Shown one piece after another: positions 23,457 through 33,075 of a DNA stretch of 64,000 bases (positions within the stretch are counted from its first letter, which is position 1; the number at the start of each line of letters is the position of its first letter). The notes beneath the pieces were generated by a model. It was not told the origin of the DNA and ran no database searches. It worked only from the letters and a program-made list of their open reading frames with translations. The DNA comes from Clostridia bacterium (GTDB lineage Bacteria > Bacillota > Clostridia > Christensenellales > Aristaeellaceae), in assembly GCA_017404985.1 (NCBI GenBank), contig JAFRBK010000047.1, positions 1 through 64,000 on the forward strand, in the 5' to 3' direction. A program made the translations under genes and the position numbers.

Positions 23457-24972
23457 CGCTTTCTCCTCCGTTCTGCTCATTGTTTTCAGTCATGTCCTGC
23501 GCAAGGTTCTGTCCAAGGTTCTGCTCCAGGAAGCGTTTCATCACTTCTTCGTCCTTGGCACTGTAGTCTCTTTGGCTGTACCGCTGTGCGTTGACGCCCC
23601 TATTCCCGCTTCCGCCTTCTTTCCCGGAAGTCGTCTTGCCGCCGGCGTGGTCTTTTTCGGCGTCTTCCGGCGTCCGGATGCCCTTTTCCCGGTAGGATGC
23701 CAGAATACTGTTCAGATATCCCATGGGATCCTTGGCCGTCGCGGCGTATTCAGCCGCTTTCAGAATCAGCGCCCTGCTCATGCCCCATTCCGCCGTCCAT
23801 CGGGTCAGCATGTCGCGCCGAACCTTGGACCGGGAGGTGTCTCCGGTTCCCCAGAGGTTTTGCAGTTCCTTCAGCAGCATCGTCTGTTCGTGGAAAGCGT
23901 CCAGATGGGCCCGGATCTCCTCCGGGGTTTCCAGCCCCCGTTTTTTCCAGGATTGCAGCAGTTCCAGCAGGTCAGGCAGGCTTCTCCTGGCGTCCCGGCA
24001 TTCCCCGGCGGCGGTCAGAATGATCTCCTCCGGATACAGCGCTTTCATTTCGTCATACATCTGCAGGGAACGGGGGTTCACGCTGCCCTGTCCGAGCTTC
24101 CGGATCACCTTTCGCAGGCCGTCTGCCCGTTCCGCGGACTGCTGCACTTGGCGGGCCTGCAGCTCGCCGCCCCCGGCATTCTGTTCCATGATGTTTTTCA
24201 GAATGGATTCCAGGTACGCCATGTTCGGGTCTCCGCCGCCCGTTTGTTCAAAGGCGGCCTCGATGGCTTCCGGGGTAAAGTGCCATTCCCGGATCCATTT
24301 CCGGTACATGGCAATCTGAACCTCGGAGGGCAGGTACCGCTTCCCCATTTTGCGCAGCAGCTGCCTCAGGTTATCGTATACCTTTCTATCCCGGGACAGG
24401 AACTCCTCCGCGTCCTCAATCGTGCGGATGTTCTCGTTTGCCATCTCGAGGGCAACCTTCTCCGCGTCCCGGATCTTGAACTGCTTTCCCTTGACGGCTG
24501 CCATATGTTTCAGCAGCATGATCACGACCTCCGTCGGCAGCCCAAGGTCTTCGTGCCACTCGAAGCAGGTCACCAGCTCGTTTCCGTGCAGCCTTCTTGT
24601 GTTGTCAAACACGTCGTAGATCGCATTGCTGAAGTTTTCGTATTCCGGATCGGGGTTGTTTTCTCCCCCGTTGATCGCCCGCTGGATCAGGTTCAGATAC
24701 TGCCATTGCGGCGGCTTGTCGCTGATTCGGCGTACAGCGCCGCGCCGTTCCCAGTATCGGTAGGCGCTCAGGATTTCCTCCGGCGTGGTGTTCAGCTCGC
24801 GGGCCATCTGGTCGGGATCGGTATCCCCTCCCGGATAGTAGCATTTCATCAGGCCGTACAGGTAGATCTTGACATATTCAGCCTTTGCTTCCGGAAGCAG
24901 CTCGAGAATAAACTGGTTTTCCACCGGGGTCACGCCGAACATCGCCGATCGTTCGTCAAATCCAAAGGTCAC
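23449..24972 (-). CDS. DnaD/DnaB-type replication initiation protein
   Basis: 507 residues from a GTG start with GAGGAA upstream. N-terminal winged-helix (about 20-95; MARELNTTPEEILSAYRYWERRG), then two DnaD (DnaB_2) domains (about 120-200 and 205-275, with YRKWIREWHFTPEAIEAAFEQT and YLESILKN). A later repeated module near 380-430 again holds YLNSILASYREKGI, then a basic, Gln/Asn-rich tail. Primosome component that recruits the DnaI-helicase complex to DNA. Longer than B. subtilis DnaD (232) and nearer DnaB (472). Confidence 0.9.
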   Translation of the reverse strand: MTFGFDERSAMFGVTPVENQFILELLPEAKAEYVKIYLYGLMKCYYPGGDTDPDQMARELNTTPEEILSAYRYWERRGAVRRISDKPPQWQYLNLIQRAINGGENNPDPEYENFSNAIYDVFDNTRRLHGNELVTCFEWHEDLGLPTEVVIMLLKHMAAVKGKQFKIRDAEKVALEMANENIRTIEDAEEFLSRDRKVYDNLRQLLRKMGKRYLPSEVQIAMYRKWIREWHFTPEAIEAAFEQTGGGDPNMAYLESILKNIMEQNAGGGELQARQVQQSAERADGLRKVIRKLGQGSVNPRSLQMYDEMKALYPEEIILTAAGECRDARRSLPDLLELLQSWKKRGLETPEEIRAHLDAFHEQTMLLKELQNLWGTGDTSRSKVRRDMLTRWTAEWGMSRALILKAAEYAATAKDPMGYLNSILASYREKGIRTPEDAEKDHAGGKTTSGKEGGSGNRGVNAQRYSQRDYSAKDEEVMKRFLEQNLGQNLAQDMTENNEQNGGESDA

Positions 24973-25000
24973 CTTTTCGTTCCTCCCCGATGGTGCACGG

Positions 25001-26380
25001 TCATGGATGGTCTGCCAGAATGGCGGCTGCCGCCTTCTTCCCGGCGCCCATGGCCAGAATCACCGTGGCCGCGCCGGTCACGGCGTCTCCGCCGGCATAT
25101 ACGTTCTTCTTGCCGGTCCGGCCGTTTTCGTCTGCCTGGATGCCGCCCCATTTCTCGGTCGGCAGGTCCGGCGTGGTTTTCTTGATCAGCGGGTTCGGGC
25201 TGTTCCCAATGGCGACGATCACGGTCTCCACCGGCAGGCAGTATTCACTGCCGGCAACCGGAACGGGCCTGCGCCGCCCTCTTTCGTCCGGCTCGCCCAG
25301 TTCCATCCGGATGCAGTTCATGCCGTTTACGAATCCGTTTTCGTCCCCGAGGATTTCCGTCGGCGCGGTCAGCATACGGAAATCGATGCCCTCCTCCCTG
25401 GCATGGTGCACTTCTTCCTTTCGAGCGGGCATTTCCGCCTCGCTCCTGCGGTATACGATGCTGACTTCGGCGCCGAGCCGCTTGGCACAGCGGGCCGCGT
25501 CCATCGCCACGTTGCCGCCGCCGATGACGGCCACTCTGCTCCCGACTTTGATCGGCGTGTCGTGTTCCGGGAAGGTGTAGGCTTTCATCAGGTTCAACCG
25601 GGTCAGGAATTCGTTGGCGCTGTATACGCCGCAGAGGCTTTCTCCCGGAATCTTCTGGAAGTTGGGCAGTCCCGCGCCGCTGCCGATGAAGACCGCGTCA
25701 TATCCGTCTTCCAGCAGTTCGTCTACGGTGAAGGCTTTCCCCGCCACGGCGTTGGTGATGATTTTCACGCCCATCTCTTCCAGGAAATGAATCTCCCGGC
25801 GGACCAGCTCCTTGGGAAGGCGGAATTCGGGAATCCCGTATACCAGCACGCCTCCCGCGGTATGCAGCGCTTCGTAAATCGTCACGTCCCAGCCGGCCTT
25901 GGCCAGCTCCCCTGCGCAGGTCAGCCCCGCGGGGCCGCTTCCAATAACGGCCGCTTTCTTTCCGGTGTGCGGGGCGGTCTCCGCCCTGGCTGCTCCGGCG
26001 GCCATGGCAGTGTCCGCCGCGAACCGCTCCAGCCGGCCGATGGCAACAGGCTCGCCCTTGATGCCCCGTACGCATTTGCTTTCGCACTGGGTTTCCTGGG
26101 GGCATACCCGTCCGCAGATGGCGGGCAGGGCATTCTGGGATTTGATGGTCCGGTAGGCGCCTTCCGCGTCTCCGGCCTTCAGCCTGTCAATGAAATCCGG
26201 AATCGGCACGTTGACCGGGCATCCGGTCACGCAGGGGGCATTCTTGCAGTGCAGGCAGCGTTCCGCCTCTTCTCTGGCAATGTCCGGGGTATAGCCCAGC
26301 GCGACCTCTTTGAAGTTGGTGGCCCGTACCTGCGGGTCCTGTTCGGGCATCGGGTGCTTGTTCAGGCTCATGTTTGCCAT
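25001..26380 (-). CDS. nfnB: NfnB/GltD-type NADPH oxidoreductase subunit
   Basis: 459 residues. N-terminal ferredoxin-like domain with two Cys clusters (CLHCKNAPCVTGCPV and CGRVCPQETQCESKCV) for 4Fe-4S centres, then FAD (VIGSGPAGLTCAGELA) and NADP (VIGGGNVAMDAARCAKRLGA) Rossmann motifs and a final GDAVTGAATVI. Matches the small glutamate-synthase-like subunit. With NfnA beside it and no large glutamate synthase subunit, this fits NfnAB, which couples NADH, NADPH and ferredoxin. Start 26380 follows GGGGAGG. Confidence 0.9.
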   Translation of the reverse strand: MANMSLNKHPMPEQDPQVRATNFKEVALGYTPDIAREEAERCLHCKNAPCVTGCPVNVPIPDFIDRLKAGDAEGAYRTIKSQNALPAICGRVCPQETQCESKCVRGIKGEPVAIGRLERFAADTAMAAGAARAETAPHTGKKAAVIGSGPAGLTCAGELAKAGWDVTIYEALHTAGGVLVYGIPEFRLPKELVRREIHFLEEMGVKIITNAVAGKAFTVDELLEDGYDAVFIGSGAGLPNFQKIPGESLCGVYSANEFLTRLNLMKAYTFPEHDTPIKVGSRVAVIGGGNVAMDAARCAKRLGAEVSIVYRRSEAEMPARKEEVHHAREEGIDFRMLTAPTEILGDENGFVNGMNCIRMELGEPDERGRRRPVPVAGSEYCLPVETVIVAIGNSPNPLIKKTTPDLPTEKWGGIQADENGRTGKKNVYAGGDAVTGAATVILAMGAGKKAAAAILADHP

Positions 26381-26382
26381 GT

Positions 26383-27225
26383 TTATCTCGCCTCCCCTGT
26401 TAAGCGGCATGCATGCTTTTCCCTGGCTTTGGCTTCCTCCGGGCGGAACATCCGCCCCCGGGCCATCGCTTCGTCGAAATCAACCAGATGGCCGTCGAAG
26501 TCCGGCCCGTCAACGCAGGCAAACTTCGTTTCCCCGCCAACAGTCAGCCGGCAGCCGCCGCACATCCCCGTGCCGTCGATCATGATGGGGTTCATGCTCA
26601 CGATGGTTTTGATCTTCAGCGGGCGGGTCATCTCGCTGACCGCCTTCATCATGGGCAGCGGCCCGATGGCGATCACGGTGTCGTAGTCCCGCTGCTTCTC
26701 AAGCCGTTCCTGCAGCGCCTGGGTCACAAAGCCCTTGTGCCCGTTGCTCCCGTCGTCCGTCATGATGATCAGGTTGGTGCAGGCATCCCGGAGTTCATCC
26801 TCCAGAATGATCAGGTGCTCGTTCCGGAAGCCGACAATCAGGTCCACTTCCGCCCCCGCGTCATGCAGTGCCTTGGCCTGGGGATAGGCGATGGCGACGC
26901 CCAGCCCGCCGCCGATCACGGCCGCCCGGCGGATTCCCTCCGTGTTGCTCGGCTCGCCCAGCGGGCCCACAAAGTCCAGCAGGCTGTCCCCTTCCTCCAG
27001 GGTGTCCAGCTTCTCGGTCGTGTACCCGACCTTCTGGAAGATGATGGTCACCGTGCCCTTTTCACGGTCATAACCGGCAATGGTCAGGGGAACGCGTTCC
27101 CCCTCCTCGTCGATGCGGAAAATAATGAATTGTCCCGGTTTTGCTTTGCGGGCCACCAGGGGGGCCGATATTTCCATCAGGGTAACCGTCTCGTTCAGGA
27201 CCCGTTTCCGGACAATGGGATACAT
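26383..27225 (-). CDS. nfnA: NfnA-type FAD/[2Fe-2S] oxidoreductase subunit
   Basis: 280 residues. Ferredoxin-reductase fold: FAD site VPLTIAGYD, NAD site AAVIGGGLGVA, and C-terminal 2Fe-2S ligands (D.TGMCGGCR ... FACVDGP). Partner of NfnB, 2 bp away; together electron-bifurcating NADH-dependent ferredoxin:NADP+ oxidoreductase, typical of anaerobic Clostridia. Also annotated as sulfide dehydrogenase alpha/beta (SudAB) in databases; the neighbour pair is the same. Confidence 0.9.
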   Translation of the reverse strand: MYPIVRKRVLNETVTLMEISAPLVARKAKPGQFIIFRIDEEGERVPLTIAGYDREKGTVTIIFQKVGYTTEKLDTLEEGDSLLDFVGPLGEPSNTEGIRRAAVIGGGLGVAIAYPQAKALHDAGAEVDLIVGFRNEHLIILEDELRDACTNLIIMTDDGSNGHKGFVTQALQERLEKQRDYDTVIAIGPLPMMKAVSEMTRPLKIKTIVSMNPIMIDGTGMCGGCRLTVGGETKFACVDGPDFDGHLVDFDEAMARGRMFRPEEAKAREKHACRLTGEAR

Positions 27226-27369
27226 GCTGACTCCTCCGTTTGCAAAAAATCAATGCTTATTGTATCGTAAACTCCGGCAGGATTCAACTTGTTTCCTGCT
27301 TTCTTTTGGGTTTTTTCCTGTCATTCTTCCTGTCTGGATTCTTCCCGTTCTTCTGCGTCGTTTTTTCTC

Positions 27370-27398
27370 TTTTCATTGTTCAGAACCTGTGCTATAAT
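27370..27398 (+). promoter_or_regulatory. putative promoter of fructose-bisphosphate aldolase
   Basis: TTTTCA (27370-27375), 17-bp spacer, TATAAT (27393-27398); GAAGGAGGG then lies before the ATG. Shares TTTTCATTGT with the phosphofructokinase promoter. Confidence 0.65.
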
Positions 27399-27428
27399 TC
27401 AGGTATTCAAAGAAGGAGGGTGATTCCT

Positions 27429-28367
27429 ATGCCACTGGTTACTACAAAAGAAATGTTTAAAAAGGCCTATGACGGCGGCTATGCTGTTGGCGCTTTCAAC
27501 GTCAATAACATGGAAATTATTCAGGGTATTACTGAGGCTGCCGGCGAACTGAAAGCTCCCGTCATTCTTCAGGTTTCCAAGGGCGCCCGTGCCTATGCCA
27601 ACCACACCTATCTGGTAAAGCTGGTCGAGGCCGCTGTGATTGAGAATCCGGAGATCCCGATCGCGCTGCATCTGGACCATGGTGATTCCTTCGAGCTGTG
27701 CAAGAGCTGTATTGACGGCGGGTTCACCTCCGTCATGATTGATGCCTCCTCCAAGCCCTATGAAGAGAACATCGCCCTGACACGGAAGGTCGTTGAATAC
27801 GCCCATGACCATGGCGTTGTTGTGGAAGCTGAGCTGGGAACCCTGGCCGGCGTGGAAGACGAAGTCTCCGTCGACGCGGACAAAGCGATGTACACCCATC
27901 CTGAAGAAGTAGTCGATTTCGCCACTCGCACCGGGTGCGACTCTCTGGCCATCGCCATCGGCACCAGCCATGGCGCCTACAAGTTCAAGCCCGGCACCAA
28001 GCCCCAGCTCCGGTTTGACGTGCTGGAAGCCTGCTCCAAGCAGCTGCCCGGCTTCCCGATCGTGCTCCACGGCGCTTCTTCCGTTCCGCAGGAATTCGTG
28101 AAGATCATCAATGAGTACGGCGGAAACATGCCCGGCGCCATCGGCATCCCGGAGGATCAGCTCCGCCAGGCCGCCCGCAGCGCTGTCTGCAAGATCAATA
28201 TTGACTCCGATATCCGCTTGGCCATGACTGCCTGCATCCGTAAGTATTTCGCGGAGCATCCGGATCACTTCGATCCCCGCCAGTACCTGAAGCCCGCCCG
28301 TCAGGCTGTCAAGGACATGGTGGCCCATAAGATCGTGGATGTGCTCGGCTGCAACGGCAAAGCCTGA
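27429..28367 (+). CDS. fba: class II fructose-bisphosphate aldolase
   Basis: 312 residues. Zinc-dependent cleavage of fructose 1,6-bisphosphate to two trioses. Motifs: AFNVNNMEIIQGI, LHLDHGDSFE (catalytic Asp and zinc His), VEAELGTLAGVED, GTSHGAYKF (zinc His), LHGASSVP (zinc His), KINIDSDIRLA. Complete. Monocistronic between its own promoter and terminator. Confidence 0.97.
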   Translation: MPLVTTKEMFKKAYDGGYAVGAFNVNNMEIIQGITEAAGELKAPVILQVSKGARAYANHTYLVKLVEAAVIENPEIPIALHLDHGDSFELCKSCIDGGFTSVMIDASSKPYEENIALTRKVVEYAHDHGVVVEAELGTLAGVEDEVSVDADKAMYTHPEEVVDFATRTGCDSLAIAIGTSHGAYKFKPGTKPQLRFDVLEACSKQLPGFPIVLHGASSVPQEFVKIINEYGGNMPGAIGIPEDQLRQAARSAVCKINIDSDIRLAMTACIRKYFAEHPDHFDPRQYLKPARQAVKDMVAHKIVDVLGCNGKA

Positions 28368-28395
28368 GAAGCTTCCGATTAATCTGTTAAAAAGG

Positions 28396-28425
28396 TCCCG
28401 GTTCCGCTCTGGAACCGGGATTTTT
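28396..28425 (+). terminator. rho-independent terminator of fba
   Basis: TCCCGGTTCC (28396-28405), 5-nt loop, GGAACCGGGA (28411-28420), then TTTTT. Confidence 0.93.
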
Positions 28426-28440
28426 ATATGGCTTTTGTTT

Positions 28441-30381
28441 TTATCGGGTTTGGACCCCGACGTAGATTTTTTCGGGAATCGCTTCGTAAGTGTCGGTATA
28501 GAGCTCTTTCTGTTCAGTCAGCACGTTCCCGGTGTATTCCAGCCGCCAGCTCTGCACAATGTGGCCTTCCCGCGCTTTCGATACGCTCTTCTGCTGGTCT
28601 GTATACTTGACGTAGGTGCCTTCTGTATCCTTGATATATTTCGGCTCCGTCGGCGGGTCAATCGTGGAGATTTCCTTTGCTTCAATCTCGTATCGCACGT
28701 CGCCCATGTCCGCGCCGTAAATGGATACCTTGGCAATCAGGCGTTTCCGGTTTGTCGGGTCCTGTTCCACCGCGGCAACGATGTATACAGGCTCGTTGGT
28801 GCTGTTCCGGAAGGAAAAGTCAATCTTCTTCCGGCTTCCCCAGTACACGGTCGCGTCCTTCCCGTATTCGGTATAGCTGACGGAGTCGGAATGGGGAACC
28901 CGATTCAGGATGGTCAGCCCGGCGCAGACCGCCGCCTGGTACAGGGTGGTGCTGGCCTGGCATACGCCCCCGCCGATGCCCATCACGTGCTCTCCGTAGG
29001 CATATTCAATGGCGGGCTTGAATCCGTTGGCTTCCGTCCGCTCCCCGACCACGCTGTTGAAGCTGAATTTGTCCCCTGCCTTGAGCACATATCCGTTGAT
29101 TTTCTCGAAGGCCCGGCGGATGTTGTCGTTCCGCTCATCTGTGGAGTGCTTGTCAATCGGTGTGTATACAGAGGACCGCAGCATATAGTGCTTGATCAGG
29201 TCGGCCTTCTTGACCGCAGGCTCGATGGTTTGCGGCTGCAGCTCGATGGTGCCGCTTTCCATGATGGCTACTTTCCGGTAGATTTCCTGGATCACCGGCT
29301 GAATGTCTAGGGATTTGCCGTATACCTCGTCCTTGAAAATGAACGGATAGTCCTGCGTCGTGTCGAAGGCGGTCATCTCCGCATTCTCGGGCGCCTTTTC
29401 AATGCTCTGCCGAATCCGTTCCAGCACGCTGTCGATGACGCTGTTGTCTCCGCTCGGTGTCGCGGTATATGCCTCGTAGGGGGTCTGTTCCAGAGCCAGC
29501 ATCTGCTCGTAGCGTTCCTTCTTGGTCCCCGTGTGCCCCTGCATCCAGGCGTGGTTCAACACGTCCCCGATGTCGACGCTCATCCGGAGCATGGGGGCGG
29601 TAATGGTATCCAGTGTCTGCCCCTGGTAGGTCAGCGTCACGGACCACGCGTCGTTTCTCCGCTGGATCTGGCTCTGCACGGAGTTCATTCCCTGCTCCGG
29701 GGTCATGCCCCCCAGGTCGATTCCGTCCACGAAGACGCCGGGACAGAACAGGTTTTCGTATGGATCCACTTTGTCACTGATTCGTTTGTTGTCCAGGATG
29801 GTTTTCCCGGCGAAAGCCGCACCGGTGCCCAGCAGGAGCACAACCATCAGGATCCCGATGACCAGCCCGGCCTTGCTTTTCTCTTTCGGCGGTTTTTTCG
29901 GTGCCGGCTGCTGAGGCATCACAAAGCCGCGGTAGGCACCGGTGGAGGCCATGTTCTCCCGCCCGATTCGGTCTGTCTGCTGCATCCGCTGCGCCTGCAT
30001 CTGCTGCGCTTGCATCTGCTGCGTCCGCTGCATCTGCTGTGCCTGCATTTGCTGTGTCTGCTGCGCCTGCTGCAGCGGAATCGCCTGCTGCATGCCGGTG
30101 TATCCCTGTGGGGTTCCGGCCGGCATTCCGTTAACGGGCGGCATCGCGCCGGTATATCCGTAGGGCTGGTTCACCGGCGGCATGGCGCCGGTATATCCTT
30201 GGCCTGCGGGGTATCCCTGCTGCACGGGTGTCTGCCGCCCAGTGGCGCCGTCCGGCGGGCGGTATCCCCGCTGGACACCGACAGAGGAGGTGTACTGCAT
30301 GGCCTGTGCCGCGTTCTCGACGCGTTCCGGAGCTTTGTCGTATTTTGCGCTTCTCCGGCGATTCCTGCTTTCATTGGCCAT
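28441..30381 (-). CDS. VanW-family membrane protein with Gln/Met-rich N-terminus
   Basis: 646 residues. Disordered cytoplasmic N-terminus (1-170) with repeated YTGAMPPVN and then a QQTQQMQAQQMQRTQQMQ-type tract, one transmembrane helix (about 176-198), an extracellular peptidoglycan-binding-type region (about 215-420) and a VanW domain (about 430-560) with NSVVGERTEANGFKPA and GGGVCQASTTLY. VanW proteins are often linked to wall or glycopeptide loci but lack a settled activity. GGAGGGG precedes ATG 30381. Monocistronic or first after ftsH. Confidence 0.88.
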   Translation of the reverse strand: MANESRNRRRSAKYDKAPERVENAAQAMQYTSSVGVQRGYRPPDGATGRQTPVQQGYPAGQGYTGAMPPVNQPYGYTGAMPPVNGMPAGTPQGYTGMQQAIPLQQAQQTQQMQAQQMQRTQQMQAQQMQAQRMQQTDRIGRENMASTGAYRGFVMPQQPAPKKPPKEKSKAGLVIGILMVVLLLGTGAAFAGKTILDNKRISDKVDPYENLFCPGVFVDGIDLGGMTPEQGMNSVQSQIQRRNDAWSVTLTYQGQTLDTITAPMLRMSVDIGDVLNHAWMQGHTGTKKERYEQMLALEQTPYEAYTATPSGDNSVIDSVLERIRQSIEKAPENAEMTAFDTTQDYPFIFKDEVYGKSLDIQPVIQEIYRKVAIMESGTIELQPQTIEPAVKKADLIKHYMLRSSVYTPIDKHSTDERNDNIRRAFEKINGYVLKAGDKFSFNSVVGERTEANGFKPAIEYAYGEHVMGIGGGVCQASTTLYQAAVCAGLTILNRVPHSDSVSYTEYGKDATVYWGSRKKIDFSFRNSTNEPVYIVAAVEQDPTNRKRLIAKVSIYGADMGDVRYEIEAKEISTIDPPTEPKYIKDTEGTYVKYTDQQKSVSKAREGHIVQSWRLEYTGNVLTEQKELYTDTYEAIPEKIYVGVQTR

Positions 30382-30422
30382 GGCGTACCCCTCCTTTCCG
30401 TTTATTGTTCATGGGTTCTGTT

Positions 30423-32453
30423 TCAGTTCAGCTGAATCGTCTCTTCGTCCGTTTTCGCTTCCCCGTTTGCTTCAGGCGCATCTGCGGGAGCATTCGCAGG
30501 CGCTTCCGGCGCTTTCGCTTTTTCTTCCCGCAGCGCCTGCTCGGTGATCCGGGGCTTGTCGTCCCCGAGTCCTTCCGCCACTTTTCCGGTCTCCATCACG
30601 GAGAGGAACTCTGCCCGGTTCAGCGTCTCGTTGGTCAGCAGGGCGTCCGCCAGGGCGTCCAGCTTGTCCTTGTTGTCGCGGATGATCCGCTTCGCGGTCT
30701 CGAAGCAGTTTTCCAGAATGGAAGCCACTTCCCGGTCGATCTTCGCGGCGATTTCCTCGCTGTATTCCCGGCTCTGTCCGAATTCCATGCCGACGAACAC
30801 TTCCTGGTCGCTCCCCAGATAGATCGTTCCGATGTTGTCGCTCATGCCGAACTGGGTCACCATCTTCCGGCAGATCTCGGTCGCCCGTTTCAGGTCGCTG
30901 GACGATCCGGTATAGATCTCGCCCAGGGCGATTTCCTCGGCCGCGTGGCCGCCGAGCATCATGGCAATCTGGTCCAGCAGCTGGCTCCGGCTGATGTTGT
31001 CATGTTCCTCGGACGGCAGTGCCAGCGTATGTCCGGCCGCCTGTCCTCTGGGAACAATCGTGATCAGGTGTACATCGTCGCAGCCCTTCAGCAGGTGGCC
31101 GACGATCGCGTGTCCGCCTTCATGGTAGGCCACCATCCGCTTGTCGCTGTCGGAAACCTTGTGGCTCTTCTTTTCGGGGCCCATCTGCACCCGGGCGATA
31201 GCGTCGATCAGCAGCTGCTGGTCGATCACTTTTTTCCCGGCCCTGGCCGCCAGGATGGCGGCTTCGTTCATCACGTTCTCCAGGTCCGCACCGGTGGAAT
31301 AGGGCGTCCGTTTGGCGATGTTCTCCAGGTCCACGTCCGGGGCCAGTGTCTTGCCCTTGCTGTGTACCTTCAGGATCGCAACACGGCCTTCCTGGTCCGG
31401 ATAATTGACGGTCACCTGGCGGTCGAAGCGCCCGGGGCGCATCAGGGCCGGATCCAGGATGTCCCGGCGGTTGGTAGCGGCCATCACGATGATGCCTTCA
31501 TTCACGGCGAAGCCGTCCATCTCCCCCAGCAGCTGGTTCAGCGTCTGCTCGCGTTCGTCGTGCCCGCCGCCGAGGCCGGCGCCGCGGTGGCGGCCTACCG
31601 CGTCAATTTCATCGATGAATACAATCGCGGGGGCGACTTTCTTCGCCTGGTCAAACAGGTCGCGGACGCGGCTCGCGCCGACGCCGACAAACATTTCGAC
31701 GAAGTCGCTGCCGCTGATGGAGAAGAAGGGCACACCCGCCTCTCCGGCAACCGCTTTCGCCAGCAGGGTTTTACCGGTTCCGGGAGGTCCGACCAGCAGC
31801 ACGCCCTTGGGAATGCGTGCGCCCGCTTCGGTATAGTTTTTCGGGTTTTTCAGGAAATCGACCATTTCCTGCAGTTCTTCTTTTTCCTCCTCCGCACCGG
31901 CTACGTCCGCGAAGGTCACCTTGTTCTTGGTGGGATCCTGCATCCGGGCCCTGCTTTTGCCGAAGGTCATCACGCGCCCGCTTCCGCCGCCCTGGGCCCG
32001 GAACATGACGAACCAGATCACGCCCATAATGGCGAGCATGATGATGTAAGGCAGGAAGTCGTACCACCAGGGAATGACCACCGGCGCCCGGTATTCCAGG
32101 TCGAAGTTGAAATCCTTCACGGAAACCTGGTCCACGGGCTTGCCGTCCCGGTTGGCGATCATCGTCCGCACGGTGTCGATGAAGTCGCTCCCGATCGTGG
32201 TTTCGAAGTCGTAGCTCTTTTCCGGAAAGTCAGCGGAAGCTACGTTGGTTGTTTTGGTCAGCCCGACCAGGGACGTGTTCCGGATCGCGACCCGGGCCAC
32301 TTCCCCTTTTTCAATTCGTGCCAGCAGCTCGGGGTATTCGATCCGCTTGCTCACGGTCTGGCTGAGCCCGCCGTTCAGCAGAATGGCAATCAGCAGCAGC
32401 GTGCCCAGCAGAATAATATATCCGATATATCCCTTCGAGGGTTTCTTCTTCAT
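30423..32453 (-). CDS. ftsH: ATP-dependent zinc metalloprotease FtsH
   Basis: 676 residues. Membrane AAA+ protease for damaged membrane and regulatory proteins. Two membrane helices (about 9-28 and 128-148), Walker A GPPGTGKT, Walker B IVFIDEID, second region of homology [20 protein letters not shown], zinc motif HEGGH with third ligand further on. A long acidic/Ala-Pro C-terminal tail (about 640-676). Follows hpt in the tilS-hpt-ftsH order. Confidence 0.97.
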   Translation of the reverse strand: MKKKPSKGYIGYIILLGTLLLIAILLNGGLSQTVSKRIEYPELLARIEKGEVARVAIRNTSLVGLTKTTNVASADFPEKSYDFETTIGSDFIDTVRTMIANRDGKPVDQVSVKDFNFDLEYRAPVVIPWWYDFLPYIIMLAIMGVIWFVMFRAQGGGSGRVMTFGKSRARMQDPTKNKVTFADVAGAEEEKEELQEMVDFLKNPKNYTEAGARIPKGVLLVGPPGTGKTLLAKAVAGEAGVPFFSISGSDFVEMFVGVGASRVRDLFDQAKKVAPAIVFIDEIDAVGRHRGAGLGGGHDEREQTLNQLLGEMDGFAVNEGIIVMAATNRRDILDPALMRPGRFDRQVTVNYPDQEGRVAILKVHSKGKTLAPDVDLENIAKRTPYSTGADLENVMNEAAILAARAGKKVIDQQLLIDAIARVQMGPEKKSHKVSDSDKRMVAYHEGGHAIVGHLLKGCDDVHLITIVPRGQAAGHTLALPSEEHDNISRSQLLDQIAMMLGGHAAEEIALGEIYTGSSSDLKRATEICRKMVTQFGMSDNIGTIYLGSDQEVFVGMEFGQSREYSEEIAAKIDREVASILENCFETAKRIIRDNKDKLDALADALLTNETLNRAEFLSVMETGKVAEGLGDDKPRITEQALREEKAKAPEAPANAPADAPEANGEAKTDEETIQLN

Positions 32454-32511
32454 AATGGTTTATCTCCTTTTTCGTCAGCTCCTCCGTATTCTTCCGGGCG
32501 GAACATCCGAT

Positions 32512-33075
32512 TTACGCATCACCGTATACTTTCGGGGAAAGAACGCCGATATCCGGCAGATTCCGGTACTTCTGATCGAAATCCAGACCGTAGCCTACCA
32601 CAAATGCGTCCGGAATGTCAAAGCACACATAATCCACTTTCAGGTCCGGCACTTTTCTGCGGGCGGTCTTGTCCAGCAGCGCCGCCACCTTCAGCGAAGC
32701 CGCTCCCCGGTGCACGAGCATTTCCATCAGATAGCTCAGCGTAACGCCGGTATCGACGATGTCCTCGACGATGATGACGTCCTTCCCGAGCACGTCCTGG
32801 TCCAGATCCTTCAGCACCCGGACGACGCCGCTGGTTTTTGTGGCTTTCCCGTAGCTGGAAATTGCCATGAAGTCGATGGACAGGGGCAGGTCCACTTCCC
32901 GGATCAGGTCGGTAAAGAACATGCACGCGCCCTTCAGGATGCAGACCATCACGGGGCTTTTCCCTTTGTAATCCTCCGTGATCCGTTTCCCGAGTTCCTT
33001 CACTTTCTCCCGGATTTCGTCCCGGTTGACCAGAATGCGGTCCAGATCCTGATACATTTTCGATTCGCCGTTCAT
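32512..33075 (-). CDS. hpt: hypoxanthine phosphoribosyltransferase
   Basis: 187 residues. Salvages hypoxanthine and guanine with PRPP. PRPP-binding motif VIIVEDIVDTGVTL; KGACMFFTDLIREV, DFMAISSYG and VDYVCFDIPDAFVVGYGLDF are all present. Start at 33075 overlaps the tilS stop by 4 bp; longer upstream starts would run deep inside tilS. Confidence 0.96.
   Translation of the reverse strand: MNGESKMYQDLDRILVNRDEIREKVKELGKRITEDYKGKSPVMVCILKGACMFFTDLIREVDLPLSIDFMAISSYGKATKTSGVVRVLKDLDQDVLGKDVIIVEDIVDTGVTLSYLMEMLVHRGAASLKVAALLDKTARRKVPDLKVDYVCFDIPDAFVVGYGLDFDQKYRNLPDIGVLSPKVYGDA

Noticed and set aside
30228..32744. 838-residue plus-strand ORF
   Set aside because: Antisense to ftsH; composition is His/Gly/Val-rich as expected from a shadow.
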